Shown: piece by piece, positions 1 through 10,400 of the stretch | Position numbering within the stretch: position 1 is the first letter of the stretch | Layout: every line of letters begins with the position of its first letter | NCBI GenBank assembly: GCA_001045525.1 | Contig: LDWW01000002.1 | Location: 62,001 to 126,000 of the forward strand | Source of the DNA: Chitinispirillum alkaliphilum | GTDB lineage: Bacteria; Fibrobacterota; Chitinivibrionia; Chitinivibrionales; Chitinispirillaceae | Direction: 5' to 3' | DNA length: 64,000 nucleotides | The notes under the pieces: generated by a model | Seen by the model: the letters and a program-made list of their open reading frames with translations, nothing else | What the model was told of the DNA's origin: nothing | Databases searched by the model: none | Program-made: the position numbers and the translations under genes

Positions 1-1631
1 GCCCCATCATGCATTGTTATGTACCCAAAGAGATTCTCCCTGAAAAAGAGCGATGCCACTATAATGGCCTGAGCATCCTCTCCCCCCAAGGTTCCCGGAG
101 GCAGGAAATCTTTTGTGGGGAAAGGTTTAAAACCGGAAATATCCTTCGATTTACCGTTCATAAAAGCGAGGGAAAGTTTTACGTTTTCTGTCTGACCGTA
201 TGGTTCATAAAGGCATACGCTGCCGCTTTTTACTCCGGTTTCAGGGAAAGTGTCAGAAATTGTTTCAAGCAGCTTATCGAGTTCAAGCACATTAAGAACC
301 TCATTTGCAGTATCTCTGATAGAGGCTGTATGGTCAAGCAGCTTGATTCTGTGCCGGCCCTGTGTTCTTGAGGCACAGAGGGCAAGAAGGCTTGCCGCTT
401 TATTTGTGATATCATGCACTATTGCACCAATTTGTGATGACTTACTGCTTGCAAGAGCACTTTCCTTTATAAGATTCAATGTATTGCTCCAAAGCGCTAT
501 GGCATAATCGCTTTGAAGCTGATCACAGAGGACCCGCTCAAGGGTAAAAAGAAACATATCGGGTTTCTCCTCTGTTACACTTTTTCTGAAATCAGCAAGT
601 ATCTCTATGAGCGAATCGAACTCAACGGTATCTGACCACTCACTGCTCTTTTCCTGAAACTCCTTAATCTTCTCCGCAATTGAAAGACAATCCTCCTCAA
701 AAAAGTCGACCGTTTCAGGCAGCATATCGGAAGTAAACTCAAGAAAGCACCCGCATGATCTTCTTACAAGAAGCTTGGAGGGTTTGTCAACATGAGGGGG
801 AAACTGTTTCCCATCAAAATAATCACAAAGCGACTCAACTGCCACAGCCCCCAACTCCGACATCGACTGGCAGACCGTTGTTACGGGAGGTGTGGCAAAC
901 ATACTTTCATCTACATTATCAAATCCGGTTATGGCAATCTCCTGAGGAACCTTAATCCCCTCCTGGGTAAGATACTCAAGAGCCCCCACCGCCATACTGT
1001 CATCAGCGGCAACTATAACCTCTATACCTTTTTTGAACCCAATTAACTTCTCAGCAGCCTGAAACCCACTCGGTTTATCAAATGTGCCGTTTATCACCAG
1101 TTGGGGATCATGCGTGATATTGTGCTTATTGAGGATCTCAAGAAACGCTTCGAACCGGTCGTTACTCTCCGGATTTGTCTCGGGCCCTTTTATAAATGCA
1201 AATTTCTTATAATTGTGAGTTTCAATCAGATGATTTATAAGTGCTCTCATTCCCGATTTATTATCTATACAGATAGAAGAGATCTTCTCAACTTTTGGGC
1301 CTACTGCAATTACAGGAACATCTCCCCACTGGCTCTTAAGGGAGTCGAGTATAGAAGGAGAAGAGAATGTGGGCAGATTCCCGTTTATGATAATTCCATC
1401 TATCGTCCTGCTGTTCAGGAGACGGTACAGAGTATTGCGCTGGAACTCCCAGGAATCATAGGCAGATTTCTCAAGATATCCCCCCACGAAGCAGAGTACA
1501 TTTATGTTCCGCTTGAGAGCTTCCTCCCGAATTCCCCGCCACATGTCGATAGTATAGGAGTCATGTATACTCTCGCATAAGAATGCGATTTTTTTGAGAT
1601 TATTACAAAATATCGAACTGTCTTTTTTCAT
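1..1631 (-). CDS. Sensor protein with LacI-type periplasmic-binding domain and GAF-like region, C-terminus cut by window edge
   Basis: The frame is open from an ATG at 1631 to the left edge (about 543 residues). The N-terminal ~290 residues look like a Peripla_BP_3 sugar-sensor fold: an opening strand KIAFLCES, then AADDSMAVGALEYL and ITGFDNVD, which are typical LacI/PurR core motifs. No helix-turn-helix precedes it. A RRSCGC motif closes the sensor domain, as in hybrid sensor proteins of spirochaetes and fibrobacters. A helical stretch and a GAF-like segment follow. The output domain, often GGDEF, histidine kinase or AraC in such proteins, lies outside the window. The role is inferred to be ligand-responsive signalling; the ligand cannot be told. 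Confidence 0.75.
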   Translation of the reverse strand, partial: MKKDSSIFCNNLKKIAFLCESIHDSYTIDMWRGIREEALKRNINVLCFVGGYLEKSAYDSWEFQRNTLYRLLNSRTIDGIIINGNLPTFSSPSILDSLKSQWGDVPVIAVGPKVEKISSICIDNKSGMRALINHLIETHNYKKFAFIKGPETNPESNDRFEAFLEILNKHNITHDPQLVINGTFDKPSGFQAAEKLIGFKKGIEVIVAADDSMAVGALEYLTQEGIKVPQEIAITGFDNVDESMFATPPVTTVCQSMSELGAVAVESLCDYFDGKQFPPHVDKPSKLLVRRSCGCFLEFTSDMLPETVDFFEEDCLSIAEKIKEFQEKSSEWSDTVEFDSLIEILADFRKSVTEEKPDMFLFTLERVLCDQLQSDYAIALWSNTLNLIKESALASSKSSQIGAIVHDITNKAASLLALCASRTQGRHRIKLLDHTASIRDTANEVLNVLELDKLLETISDTFPETGVKSGSVCLYEPYGQTENVKLSLAFMNGKSKDISGFKPFPTKDFLPPGTLGGEDAQAIIVASLFFRENLFGYITMHDG

Positions 1632-1700
1632 AATTGTTCCGGATGTGAAATTTTTAAATCCCCGGCCCCGACAAGGCGGTTTAAGAATAAAATTTTCTTC

Positions 1701-1732
1701 GTGCTGATTATATACAATTTGTGCTGATTATA
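1701..1732. repeat. Two direct copies of GTGCTGATTATA, 20 bp apart
   Basis: The 12-base word GTGCTGATTATA occurs at 1701-1712 and again at 1721-1732. The start-to-start spacing of 20 bp is about two helical turns. It lies between the divergent sensor gene and prmA. The spacing is what tandem protein-binding sites show, so this could be an operator, but no partner is known. Confidence 0.4.
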
Positions 1733-1856
1733 CTATTAATGTAATAAAAATGACAGTATCATTTCATCCTGAAGATGTTTTTTTATAATTTTATGGCTCG
1801 GGTTGGTATTTTAAGGTTTGAGCAACACAACATTTGAACACAACAAAGGAGACACA

Positions 1857-2699
1857 GTGCAGAGCTACTGTATCAAATGTATCGTCCCAATGGAGCGCTA
1901 TGATATGGCTGTAGGGATAGCCGGCAGTAATGAGACCGATGGATTTCTGGAGGAGATTAAAGGTAGTTCAGCAGCTCTGAGTTTTTTTTTCCGCCAAGAA
2001 CTCAAAGCAAAATCAGTTATGGAACAGTTCAAAGACTCGCTCTCGATCTCAGAGTGCAGCATGGAGATAGTTGAGAACCAGGACTGGAACGCCAAATGGA
2101 GGGAAACTATGGAACCGGTTGAACTCACCGGAGGATTCTGGGTCTCTCCCCAATGGCTTTCACCCCCAGAAAGCAGAAAAGCCTGGATAAAGATAGAGCC
2201 AAAAATGGCATTCGGTACGGGGCACCATGAAACAACCCGCTTAGCAGCCCGGGAACTGATCAACTCCAGGGAGTGGCTCAAGGAGAAACGGCTTCTTGAC
2301 ATAGGGACCGGTTCTGGAGTTTTATGTTTTGTAGCTCAAATCTGTGGCTCTGCATTTTCTCTTGGCCTGGAGATCGATAGTGAATGCAGAGAAAATCTTG
2401 CAGAAAACAGGGAGTTGAACAGTGTGGAGGGAGGGGTGGAATTTATTATTGGATCCCTTGAGTGTGTAAAAATTGAGTCTCTGTTTGACACTGTTGTTAT
2501 GAATATGCTCTACAGAGAGTCAGTGCCACTTCTGAGGAATGTTACAGAGCTGCTCAGTGATTCAGGTGAGCTGATATGGTCTGGGATATTATTGGAGGAA
2601 AAGGATGAGATAATCAGGCTTGCACGGGATTTTGGTTTAAAAATTGCTGCTGAGAGTATTGAGAATGAGTGGTGGTGCGGGAAATTCAAGCGCAAGTAA
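1857..2699 (+). CDS. prmA: Ribosomal protein L11 methyltransferase
   Basis: PrmA uses S-adenosylmethionine to methylate ribosomal protein L11 in the cytoplasm. The SAM-binding glycine loop DIGTGSGVL and the upstream GTGHHETT motif are both present, and the length (280 residues) fits the family. The frame opens at a TTG (1818), but GTG at 1857 is the better start: AAAGGAG at 1845-1851 sits five bases before it, and the protein then begins directly with the first strand of the substrate-recognition domain. The C-terminal ~140 residues form the Rossmann methyltransferase domain. The PRPP-synthetase homologue follows 22 bp downstream, so the two are probably co-transcribed. Confidence 0.88.
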   Translation: MQSYCIKCIVPMERYDMAVGIAGSNETDGFLEEIKGSSAALSFFFRQELKAKSVMEQFKDSLSISECSMEIVENQDWNAKWRETMEPVELTGGFWVSPQWLSPPESRKAWIKIEPKMAFGTGHHETTRLAARELINSREWLKEKRLLDIGTGSGVLCFVAQICGSAFSLGLEIDSECRENLAENRELNSVEGGVEFIIGSLECVKIESLFDTVVMNMLYRESVPLLRNVTELLSDSGELIWSGILLEEKDEIIRLARDFGLKIAAESIENEWWCGKFKRK

Positions 2700-2721
2700 A
2701 GCAATCCGGAGAGGAGCCTGA

Positions 2722-3834
2722 ATGCAACTTCTCGATTCAACTCTTTTTATCACTCCAGAACAATTCAGACAGAAACGGGAGTTGAAGATTTCAGGCCCCA
2801 ACGGCTGGTTACTCTTTGTAGCCTGCAATGATGGTATCGAACTGGCAAAATCTGTTAAACGCAAATATGAGTCTTTGCTCAAAAATCATGGAAGTGCCCA
2901 AACCAGAGTGCCTCTCACCGGCACTGAAAACCAACCTCTCACCAGAATTTTCTCCGACTCGGAGACCTGTCCCAGGTTAACCCAACCTGTAGCAGGAGCT
3001 AACGCGTATATATTCCAAAACATTCACCACAATTGCTCCCCTAACAGCGTAAATGAAAATATCCAGCAGCTTTTACAGGCTGTTCGCACCCTCAGCGCAC
3101 ACAGAGCAAAATCAATTACAGTGGTCACTCCCTACATCCCCTATTCAAGACAGGAAAAACCCAGCTACATGTCCAGAGAAGCTGCCTTAGCATCTCTTTT
3201 CGCTGATCAGCTCAAGGCTGCAGGGGCTCATATCTGTCTGACCTACCACCCACACACCCTCTCACTCTACGGTTTCTATGAACCGGAAATGGTCCTTGTT
3301 TCATTAAGTGGGTTAGACCTTTTTGCATCCATCTTTTCCCATTTAGATATCAACAATGCCATAGCGGTATCAACCGATGCCGGAGGAGCTAAATTCACCC
3401 TCCATTTTTCCGATCTTCTGGATATCCCCTACGCAATAGCTAACAAATTTCGCCCTGGAAAAGAGAAAACAAACTTCCTGGGAATTATTGGAGATGTAGA
3501 GGGAAAAAAAGCTGCGATCGTTCTTGATGATGAAACTGTCACCGGATCATCTCTTATAAACACCATCAAAACAATACACCAATCCTACAAAGTACAAGAG
3601 ATTTATGCGGCTGTGAGTCACAACAAAATCCAAAAAAAGTATATCCCACTCCTCATTGAAGCATGGGAAAAATATGGGCTGAAAGAATTACACACAACTG
3701 ATTCCATACCACAAACCGATGAGGTCAAAAGCCTCCCTTTTGTTAAAACACACCCACTGGATAATCTGTTTGCTTCTACTATTAACCGACTTCATTATAA
3801 TCAGTCCGTGAGTGAACTTTTCCTCCATTCCTGA
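2722..3834 (+). CDS. Divergent ribose-phosphate pyrophosphokinase (PRPP synthetase homologue)
   Basis: PRPP synthetase makes phosphoribosyl pyrophosphate from ribose 5-phosphate and ATP. Recognisable elements are PYIPYSRQEK (family form PYxxYARQD), a DAGGAKF segment, KFR in the place of the flexible catalytic loop, and DDETVTGSS as the PRPP-binding loop. At 370 residues it is about 50 longer than the usual enzyme, with insertions near the N-terminus and C-terminus. Several usually invariant residues differ, so it may be a diverged isoform or a related phosphoribosyl enzyme. Its product would feed nadC two genes downstream, since nadC consumes PRPP. Confidence 0.75.
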   Translation: MQLLDSTLFITPEQFRQKRELKISGPNGWLLFVACNDGIELAKSVKRKYESLLKNHGSAQTRVPLTGTENQPLTRIFSDSETCPRLTQPVAGANAYIFQNIHHNCSPNSVNENIQQLLQAVRTLSAHRAKSITVVTPYIPYSRQEKPSYMSREAALASLFADQLKAAGAHICLTYHPHTLSLYGFYEPEMVLVSLSGLDLFASIFSHLDINNAIAVSTDAGGAKFTLHFSDLLDIPYAIANKFRPGKEKTNFLGIIGDVEGKKAAIVLDDETVTGSSLINTIKTIHQSYKVQEIYAAVSHNKIQKKYIPLLIEAWEKYGLKELHTTDSIPQTDEVKSLPFVKTHPLDNLFASTINRLHYNQSVSELFLHS

Positions 3835-4034
3835 ATTTATTTACATTTTGAGTAAATCTCTGCTCTTTTCGCTCCCAATATGTTGCATTTAAACCTTTAC
3901 TATTAAAGCCTTGTAACGTATCATTCTAAGAGGTACTTTTTACAGCGTTTTGCACATTGGCTTTTAATAATGTGTCTGAAGCCTGTTTTTCATCAATCCT
4001 GACAGCTACCGAAACTGAACCGGTGAAAGTAATT

Positions 4035-6185
4035 ATGTTTTTCTCAAACAAACGATTCCTGTATAATGCCACAATCCTTGCCTTATTTATTTTCTCATTG
4101 CCCCTTGGTGCCCAGAACACCTTTGAAGTGATTGGGTTGGAAGGTAGAGCCACTATCCAGCGCGGAAACGAAAGAACAGAACTCTCACCCGGAGAGCGGA
4201 TTTCCGATAACGACCTTGTAGAAACTCATTTTCAGTCGAGGCTTACTGCTCGTCTGGGGGATAACAACCTCATAATCTTAGGTTCAAACTCAAATACTTT
4301 ATTTAATATTTCAGAAACCCAAGAGGATGACAGTCCTTTAGTGGAAGCAAATTTCACACTTTTTGCCGGTGGTATTTTTGCCAGAGCGGAATCCGGGTGC
4401 ATTCTGAGGATTTATACATCAAATGCTGTTGCAGAAACACAATATGGTGCAATCTCTACGGTGGTAGAGGCAAGGACAGGTGAAACAGGTATACAGGTTT
4501 TAGGTGGTACAGCTTCAGCCCGCAATATCGCTCAGCAGAGGGGAATAGAACTCAACAGCGGATTTACCACGATGATTCATCCCGGAAGAGAGCCAACTGC
4601 CCCGCTTTATATGACGATGCGTCATGTCACAGTGCTGCGCCACTTTTTCGGTGAAGAGTATATCAGCTCACAGCTTACCCGCTCAGGGATTAATCCAACT
4701 CAGGAACGAAGCGGCACCGGGCGTTTGAGTATGTCACAAACCGCCGCAGGCAGAGATTCCGGTGATGAGGAGATCCACGGTCCGCTTTTCAGTGAAAAGG
4801 TGATATGGGGTGCCATATTAAATGACAAATACAGCTTTGGGGGGAGATGGAGACCGGTGGAGCCTCTGAGTGATATGGATAGACAAACGTTTATCGGGCT
4901 CAACACCGGAATCTCCGGAGCTTACTCCACTAATCCACACTTTCTCCTTCTGGGTGGTTTCAATTTCTCATTCATGAGTTTAGGCCTGAGCTTCAGAGGT
5001 TTAACCAATGCGGACGGAGAGTTTGTATCCAACTTCTCATCACTGGATGGACTCTTGGCCTTTATTGATTATGTAACAATCGGGTCGGACAGAAATTACC
5101 TTAGATTAGGTAGTTTCGAAAACCTTACCTATGGTAATGGGCTCATTGTGAATAATTTCCGTACATTCAGTCCCAATCACGTATTCAAACCTTTAGCACT
5201 GAAATTTCAGTTTGCAAATGTCGGAACATACAATTTGGGCGGTTTTCTCCAAAACATTTTCAATCCTTCTGTCGGTGGGATAAATCTCGAACTGACTCCC
5301 GGTGTGTACCGTTTCTCTGCAGGATATTACTTCGATTTTGACCAGCACGATATATTCAAAGATAAGGTAAACAGTCGTTTTATCTATACCCCCTCCCCAG
5401 ACAGCATAGTTTTCAGGAATGAGAACCAGACAAAATCAGCGCTGCAAATAGTAGAAAGCGGATTTGAAACAGAACTTTTTCACAGCTACAATTTTACACT
5501 CAGGACCTCTTTCGATTATGCTTTTCTTATCCATAACGGCCGAAGAAAGGGCAAACTCTTCAGAGCTCCTGCGTTTTCTTTCGATTGGAATGGGATTGAG
5601 GCAGGACTTGGATTGATTACAGAATCGGGCCATATGATCTCCGCTCAGTTCAACGGTTCTTACATTGGAAACCGTGCCCATCTTTTCTACTCTGAACCCT
5701 CCGGAGTGTCTGATACCTTGGTTTCACAGAATATGCAACTCTCCTCCGAGAGAAAAAGTCAGGGCATTTTTGCCGGTTTCAGGATCAATCCGGTTTCAGG
5801 CTCTTCCGTTGAAGCCTATTTTAAACACGATTATAAAAACAGTGTATATTCAGGCAGCGACAACGATTCAACAATCTCTCTAAGTGCAGATTTTTCTTTT
5901 GACCTGCGTCTATCCATAAACGACACACTTCTCTCTTTCTGCCGATATGCTTCTGTTTTTATCAGACAATCTAATGGTACACTTTTTTCTGATGGCAGCA
6001 CTTATTTTAACTCTCCTGGTTTCGAATATGGCTTTGAAGTGATCACAAAACCCTTATTTTTAAATCTTTCTTTCATGACCCAGGGCAGATTTTACTATAT
6101 TAACAGCGGCAAAATGGTAAATGATTCTAAGAATGGATTAAAAGCGGCCTTTGATGCCCAAATGGGAGTGATGTGGGAGTTTTAG
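4035..6185 (+). CDS. Exported FecR-domain protein with outer-membrane beta-barrel-like C-terminal part
   Basis: The start is placed at ATG 4035 because it gives a clean signal peptide (basic FFSNKRF, hydrophobic core, SLPLGAQ cleavage region); an upstream TTG frame extension lacks this. Residues ~25-190 resemble a FecR domain (GRATIQRGNERTELSPGERI, later ARTGETGIQVLGGTA). The remaining ~500 residues are rich in alternating aromatic and glycine strands and end in the aromatic tail GVMWEF, as outer-membrane barrels do. FecR domains usually sit in anti-sigma regulators; a FecR-barrel fusion points instead to a surface role. The function is not known. Its 3' end overlaps nadC by 13 bp. Confidence 0.6.
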   Translation: MFFSNKRFLYNATILALFIFSLPLGAQNTFEVIGLEGRATIQRGNERTELSPGERISDNDLVETHFQSRLTARLGDNNLIILGSNSNTLFNISETQEDDSPLVEANFTLFAGGIFARAESGCILRIYTSNAVAETQYGAISTVVEARTGETGIQVLGGTASARNIAQQRGIELNSGFTTMIHPGREPTAPLYMTMRHVTVLRHFFGEEYISSQLTRSGINPTQERSGTGRLSMSQTAAGRDSGDEEIHGPLFSEKVIWGAILNDKYSFGGRWRPVEPLSDMDRQTFIGLNTGISGAYSTNPHFLLLGGFNFSFMSLGLSFRGLTNADGEFVSNFSSLDGLLAFIDYVTIGSDRNYLRLGSFENLTYGNGLIVNNFRTFSPNHVFKPLALKFQFANVGTYNLGGFLQNIFNPSVGGINLELTPGVYRFSAGYYFDFDQHDIFKDKVNSRFIYTPSPDSIVFRNENQTKSALQIVESGFETELFHSYNFTLRTSFDYAFLIHNGRRKGKLFRAPAFSFDWNGIEAGLGLITESGHMISAQFNGSYIGNRAHLFYSEPSGVSDTLVSQNMQLSSERKSQGIFAGFRINPVSGSSVEAYFKHDYKNSVYSGSDNDSTISLSADFSFDLRLSINDTLLSFCRYASVFIRQSNGTLFSDGSTYFNSPGFEYGFEVITKPLFLNLSFMTQGRFYYINSGKMVNDSKNGLKAAFDAQMGVMWEF

Positions 6186-7030
6186 ATAACGAGATTTTCA
6201 ATTCTATTGTTGCGACTGCACTTAAAGAGGACCTGGGGGCGAGAGGCGATATCACCAGTGATTCGATTTTCAGTGATGAGGATAACGCTGAGGCTGTTGT
6301 TAGGAGCAAATCTGATGGTGTGATATCGGGAATTTTTCTTCTTGAAATTATTTTGAAGCAAATTGGAGGAGGAGTTAAGGTAGTTAATCCAATCAGCGAC
6401 GGAGAAATCATTGCACCAGGAACTGAAATCTGCAGGCTGAAGGGTCCTGTGAAGAAAATTTTGCTTGCAGAAAGAACCTTATTGAACTTCCTTCAACACC
6501 TAAGCGGAATATCAACAGCAACAAACAAAATAGCCTCACTAATCTCATCAACAAACACCCGTCTTCTCGACACCAGGAAAACCACTCCGGGGCTAAGGAT
6601 GGTGGAAAAGTTAGCAGTAATGCATGGAGGGGGTTTAAACCATCGCTTTGGTTTGTATGATATGATTCTCATAAAAGATACACACATAAAAAGAGCCGGT
6701 GGTATAAAAGCAGCCTTAGAGAAGGCACTTGAGTACAGGGAAAAGATTAATGGCCCCAAAATTGAAGTGGAAGTACAAAATGTATCAGGTTTTTCAGAAG
6801 CCTTATCTCTGAAGCCAGACAGAATAATGTTAGACAACATGAGCATTGAAGATATGCAGTTTTGTGTTAATGTAAGGAATGAAAAGGATTCTGAAATTGA
6901 GCTTGAAGCCAGCGGTAATATTGATATATCCACTGCTGAGAAAATTGCCCGTACGGGAGTCGATTATATCTCAAGTGGCGCAATAACTCACAGTGCAGGC
7001 TCTTTGGATATTCATCTTTTAATTCTCTGA
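6173..7030 (+). CDS. nadC: Nicotinate-nucleotide pyrophosphorylase (carboxylating)
   Basis: NadC (quinolinate phosphoribosyltransferase) converts quinolinate and PRPP to nicotinate mononucleotide, CO2 and pyrophosphate in de novo NAD synthesis. Visible family motifs are ERTLLNFLQHLSGIST, DTRKTTPGLR, HRFGLYDMILIKD, KIEVEVQN, IMLDN and the ending DYISSGAITHSA. The length of 285 residues is normal. The GTG start at 6173 follows GGGAG (6164-6168) inside the end of the barrel-protein gene, so translation is probably coupled to it. No other nad gene is in the window. Confidence 0.95.
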   Translation: MGVLDNEIFNSIVATALKEDLGARGDITSDSIFSDEDNAEAVVRSKSDGVISGIFLLEIILKQIGGGVKVVNPISDGEIIAPGTEICRLKGPVKKILLAERTLLNFLQHLSGISTATNKIASLISSTNTRLLDTRKTTPGLRMVEKLAVMHGGGLNHRFGLYDMILIKDTHIKRAGGIKAALEKALEYREKINGPKIEVEVQNVSGFSEALSLKPDRIMLDNMSIEDMQFCVNVRNEKDSEIELEASGNIDISTAEKIARTGVDYISSGAITHSAGSLDIHLLIL

Positions 7031-7073
7031 TTTTCCTTTTTCAGACAGTTCAACTCTTAAGGAGGGGTGTGCA

Positions 7074-7343
7074 ATGAAAGTAGTAATAACCGTAACCGCA
7101 GTATATGATCTTCCTGACAATGTGGAGATTAAGGAAGTTGAAAGTGAAGGGGTATCCTATGGTCAGCATATCAATATTAACGGCCATAAGCTTCAGCCGG
7201 TAATTGAATTTTTGGAATACGAGGGTAAAGTTGAAGACAGTCACAGCTGGGGTGAGCCTAAAGAAGATATTGACGGAGTCTATGAAAGATTAGAAAACGA
7301 AGAGTATAATATTTTAGCAATAGAAGAAAATGAGGAAGAGTAA
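7074..7343 (+). CDS. Small acidic protein of unknown function
   Basis: This 89-residue frame is preceded by a strong AAGGAGG at 7059-7065 and followed by an intrinsic terminator, which supports it as real. It begins with a strand-like MKVVITVTAVYDLPD and ends in a very acidic tail (EEYNILAIEENEEE). It has no signal peptide, membrane segment or cysteine. I do not recognise the family. It is the last gene of the plus-strand run starting at prmA. Confidence 0.6.
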   Translation: MKVVITVTAVYDLPDNVEIKEVESEGVSYGQHININGHKLQPVIEFLEYEGKVEDSHSWGEPKEDIDGVYERLENEEYNILAIEENEEE

Positions 7344-7375
7344 CAGCCCCAATATCCGATTCTCTTTTTAATCAT

Positions 7376-7413
7376 ACCGGATCCTGTGTTATACACTGGA
7401 TCCGGTTTTTTTT
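7376..7413 (+). terminator. Intrinsic terminator
   Basis: The arms ACCGGATCC (7376-7384) and GGATCCGGT (7398-7406) pair perfectly. Four more base pairs extend the stem inward past a T-T mismatch. A run of T residues to 7413 follows. It ends the plus-strand operon before the convergent tssM gene; there is no T run in the other direction. Confidence 0.9.
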
Positions 7414-7486
7414 GCCCAAGAAGTATTCTCTCCCCCACCACTTCACTGTTGAAAAAAATCAGATAGTTTCTCAAATCCTGATCGGC

Positions 7487-10400
7487 TTAAAATATCTCTA
7501 CAGGACAGTTAAATGAGGTAAAAACTGATCGTGCGAAAGGATGCGATGTTCCTGCTACCTGAACCTGACAACCATACTGTACCATCATGACATTCTGGAT
7601 ATTTCTCTCCCATGTAGCGACAAAAGTAGTGTTGTTCATCACATTCACCCTTGACGCTTCAAACAAACGAAAAATCCCCCACGGACCGCTGTATTGAATC
7701 TCGGTGTTAAAATTGTCGTTTACATGTATCTCAAGTTTTACATCCTGGGCTGGGTCCCTGAAAGGCCATTGCAAACGAATTCTGTTTCCCCTGTCAAGAT
7801 TGTATTTATGATCACCGACAAACATTGAACCCTGAAATCTGTTCTGAGGCAAGGGTTGAATTGTTAATGTCTGGTTTCTCAGGGTTCCATCTCTGTTGAA
7901 AAAAGTTGAAGTAACTACTTCGGCACTTCTCATTGCAGAGAAAAACTCATCATTAAAAGTAAGGTTTACAACTCCCACAGGTTGTGAACTCCAGGCATTG
8001 TTCTCTTTTTTCAGATAGGGTCCAAGATTTTGTGAAACGAAACTCCAGAACAATCCTGTATTAGGACGGAAGAAGTTCATAACCTCATCAAAAGGCACCT
8101 CGTTTTCAGAACGGCTGAAAGGATATTTCCCAGAGAGGTTATTAGTGAAAAATCCCGCAATATCATTCTGCCATTTTTGATTCAATTCTCTTATGATCAG
8201 GCGCTCTACTGCAGCACCGGACATCTCAATAGGCTTGGTCAAAACAGGTCTAACCGATGCGGCTATTCGTTCTGGCATAGAACCGGTGATGTTCTGGGTG
8301 AGAGTCCATGCAGAGAGTAGCGGGTCATTACTTTTGCCATCAAAATTATTCAATACAGAGCTGCTCTGTTTTGAACATTCCAACAATGCCTCTGCAAGCC
8401 TGCTCAGCTCCTGGGAGTATCCGTTAAGTCCCCCAAGGCGCCCTCTGGAATTAACAAAAGAAACAAGCGGATCTAAAGCATTTGTCTGTTGAGCTGCCCT
8501 ATCGCCTGCTCCAAATCTTCCCAGACGAGAATGATTGGCAGTGATATCATCCGCTTTGTTTTTTGCAATCGCCTTAACAGCTCCAAGCGCACCATCAGCT
8601 TCCCTTGTAACATCAATAGTGGAAAGACTTATTACATTGTTAAGCAAAACAGCCAGCTCAGAATTATCGGCCGAAAGACGCTGGAGCATTCTCCCCATCC
8701 TGGTCACATCAGAAGTTGTTTCAATATTTACCGAGCTCAAAAACCCGAGCCACTTATCTGTAACATCCTGCAGGTATAATTCTATTATCTCTGTTCGCAT
8801 TCTATTTTTGTCAAATGCTACATTTTCTGTTTGCTGATTTCTCAAACCCAATACCCAATCCACACGAAAAGGGTCTTGAATTATGGTTTCGATCTCATCA
8901 GCAACAAATCGATCCCACCCCTCCTGGGTATATATCCTGCTGACATTTCTGGAACTGGTGAGTATTCCATCTCCACCGGCTCCCGACAGATCACCTATCG
9001 ATAATACCGGCACTTGTGTTAACAGACGATTTCGCATCGACTCAAACAGTGTTTTAGCATCTGGCAACCTGGATAATCTATGCTGAGCATTTCTGACCAG
9101 CATGTTATCCTGTTGATACAAAGGCATTTCTCCAGCCAACAAATATTGACAATAAATACCTGCGTTTACACTAATAATATTCTCCAGATGTCCGGGTAAT
9201 CTTTCCCTGTTTTCACTTATTTTTATTGTCTGGTGAATCGCTTCTTCGATCTTCTCCCTCACCAGTACTGTATCTATTTTTCCGGGAGAACCCGAGATCA
9301 TTTGAGAAACAGAGAGATAGGCTTTAAGTAACCTGTAAAGCTCGTTGTATTCATCTCCCGAAAGCTCGCCGATCCCCATATTCCTGTTTCTGATATTGTG
9401 CTCGAAGTAGGACACCGATGGCACAACAAGATAATCGTAAGAGAGCTTTAGGTACACTTCTTTTAATGCCTCATAGATCTCCCTTCCACTCAAAAAACCA
9501 AACCCCTTTGAAATGGCAGCCCTACGTCCTGAATATCTTCTGTACTGACTTAGAAGCTCACTGATCCTGCCCAGCTGCTCGTATGCTTCTATGCGGTTCT
9601 CCGGAGTTTTCATGGCTGCAGATATTTCTTCTCTTGTCTGCTGATGAAGTTCAGCCACTCTTTGGTAGGATGAAAGCAGATACCAAAACGACAACGAGCA
9701 TACAAGTGTTATGATGGCAGCTACGGACCAGTACCTTATAGTCTGTTTGCGGGAAAACCGCTGTGTTCTTCTGATTTGCTGTGTACCGGAAGAGAAAATT
9801 TCCTCAAAAAGTCTGGTGAGGAAAAAAGACTTAACCTGTTTTCTGTTACTGGACTTGGTATTATTTTCTTTTGGTGCAGCCATTCTGTTTGGGTTAAGCG
9901 GATGATTGACAATAGTTTTGCTCAGGTCTGATACCTGCGGTAATGATTCGTTGTCGGAGTCGCCGCCGGAGATTTCGATTGTTTTACAACTTACAAAATA
10001 GAAACCTCTGAATACAGGTTTTCCTTCAAATGCACTTTCCTTGAAAAGCTCTGCCACAAAAGAAGTTATCTTAGATTCCAAACCTTCAAACTGAATAACA
10101 AATCTACAGATATTTCTGCGGTTATCCTCCTTTTTCTCTTTGGATAACCTTTTCAGACGCAGTGCTTTCAACGAATCGTTAAGAAGATCAAACTCCTGTT
10201 TGAGAACCTTTGCAGCTGGCTGAGATTGCTGAGTTTGGTTAAAAGTAGCTCCAAGTACATGTTCAGACCAGTTAACAGAAGCATCATTGAAAAACTGGTA
10301 AAATCCACCAATTTCATCAGCTTTACTGAAAACGCAAAACACAGGTAATTCCATGCCCCAAAAAGCTATAAGCTCATCAAGTTTCCTTCTCAATCTACCC

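Noticed and set aside
9-1580. Several plus-strand frames at the left edge
   Set aside because: They are antisense to one continuous minus-strand sensor gene with clear domain motifs.
3957-4034. TTG-initiated N-terminal extension of the FecR-barrel protein
   Set aside because: It would bury the signal peptide behind 26 residues and has no ribosome binding site.
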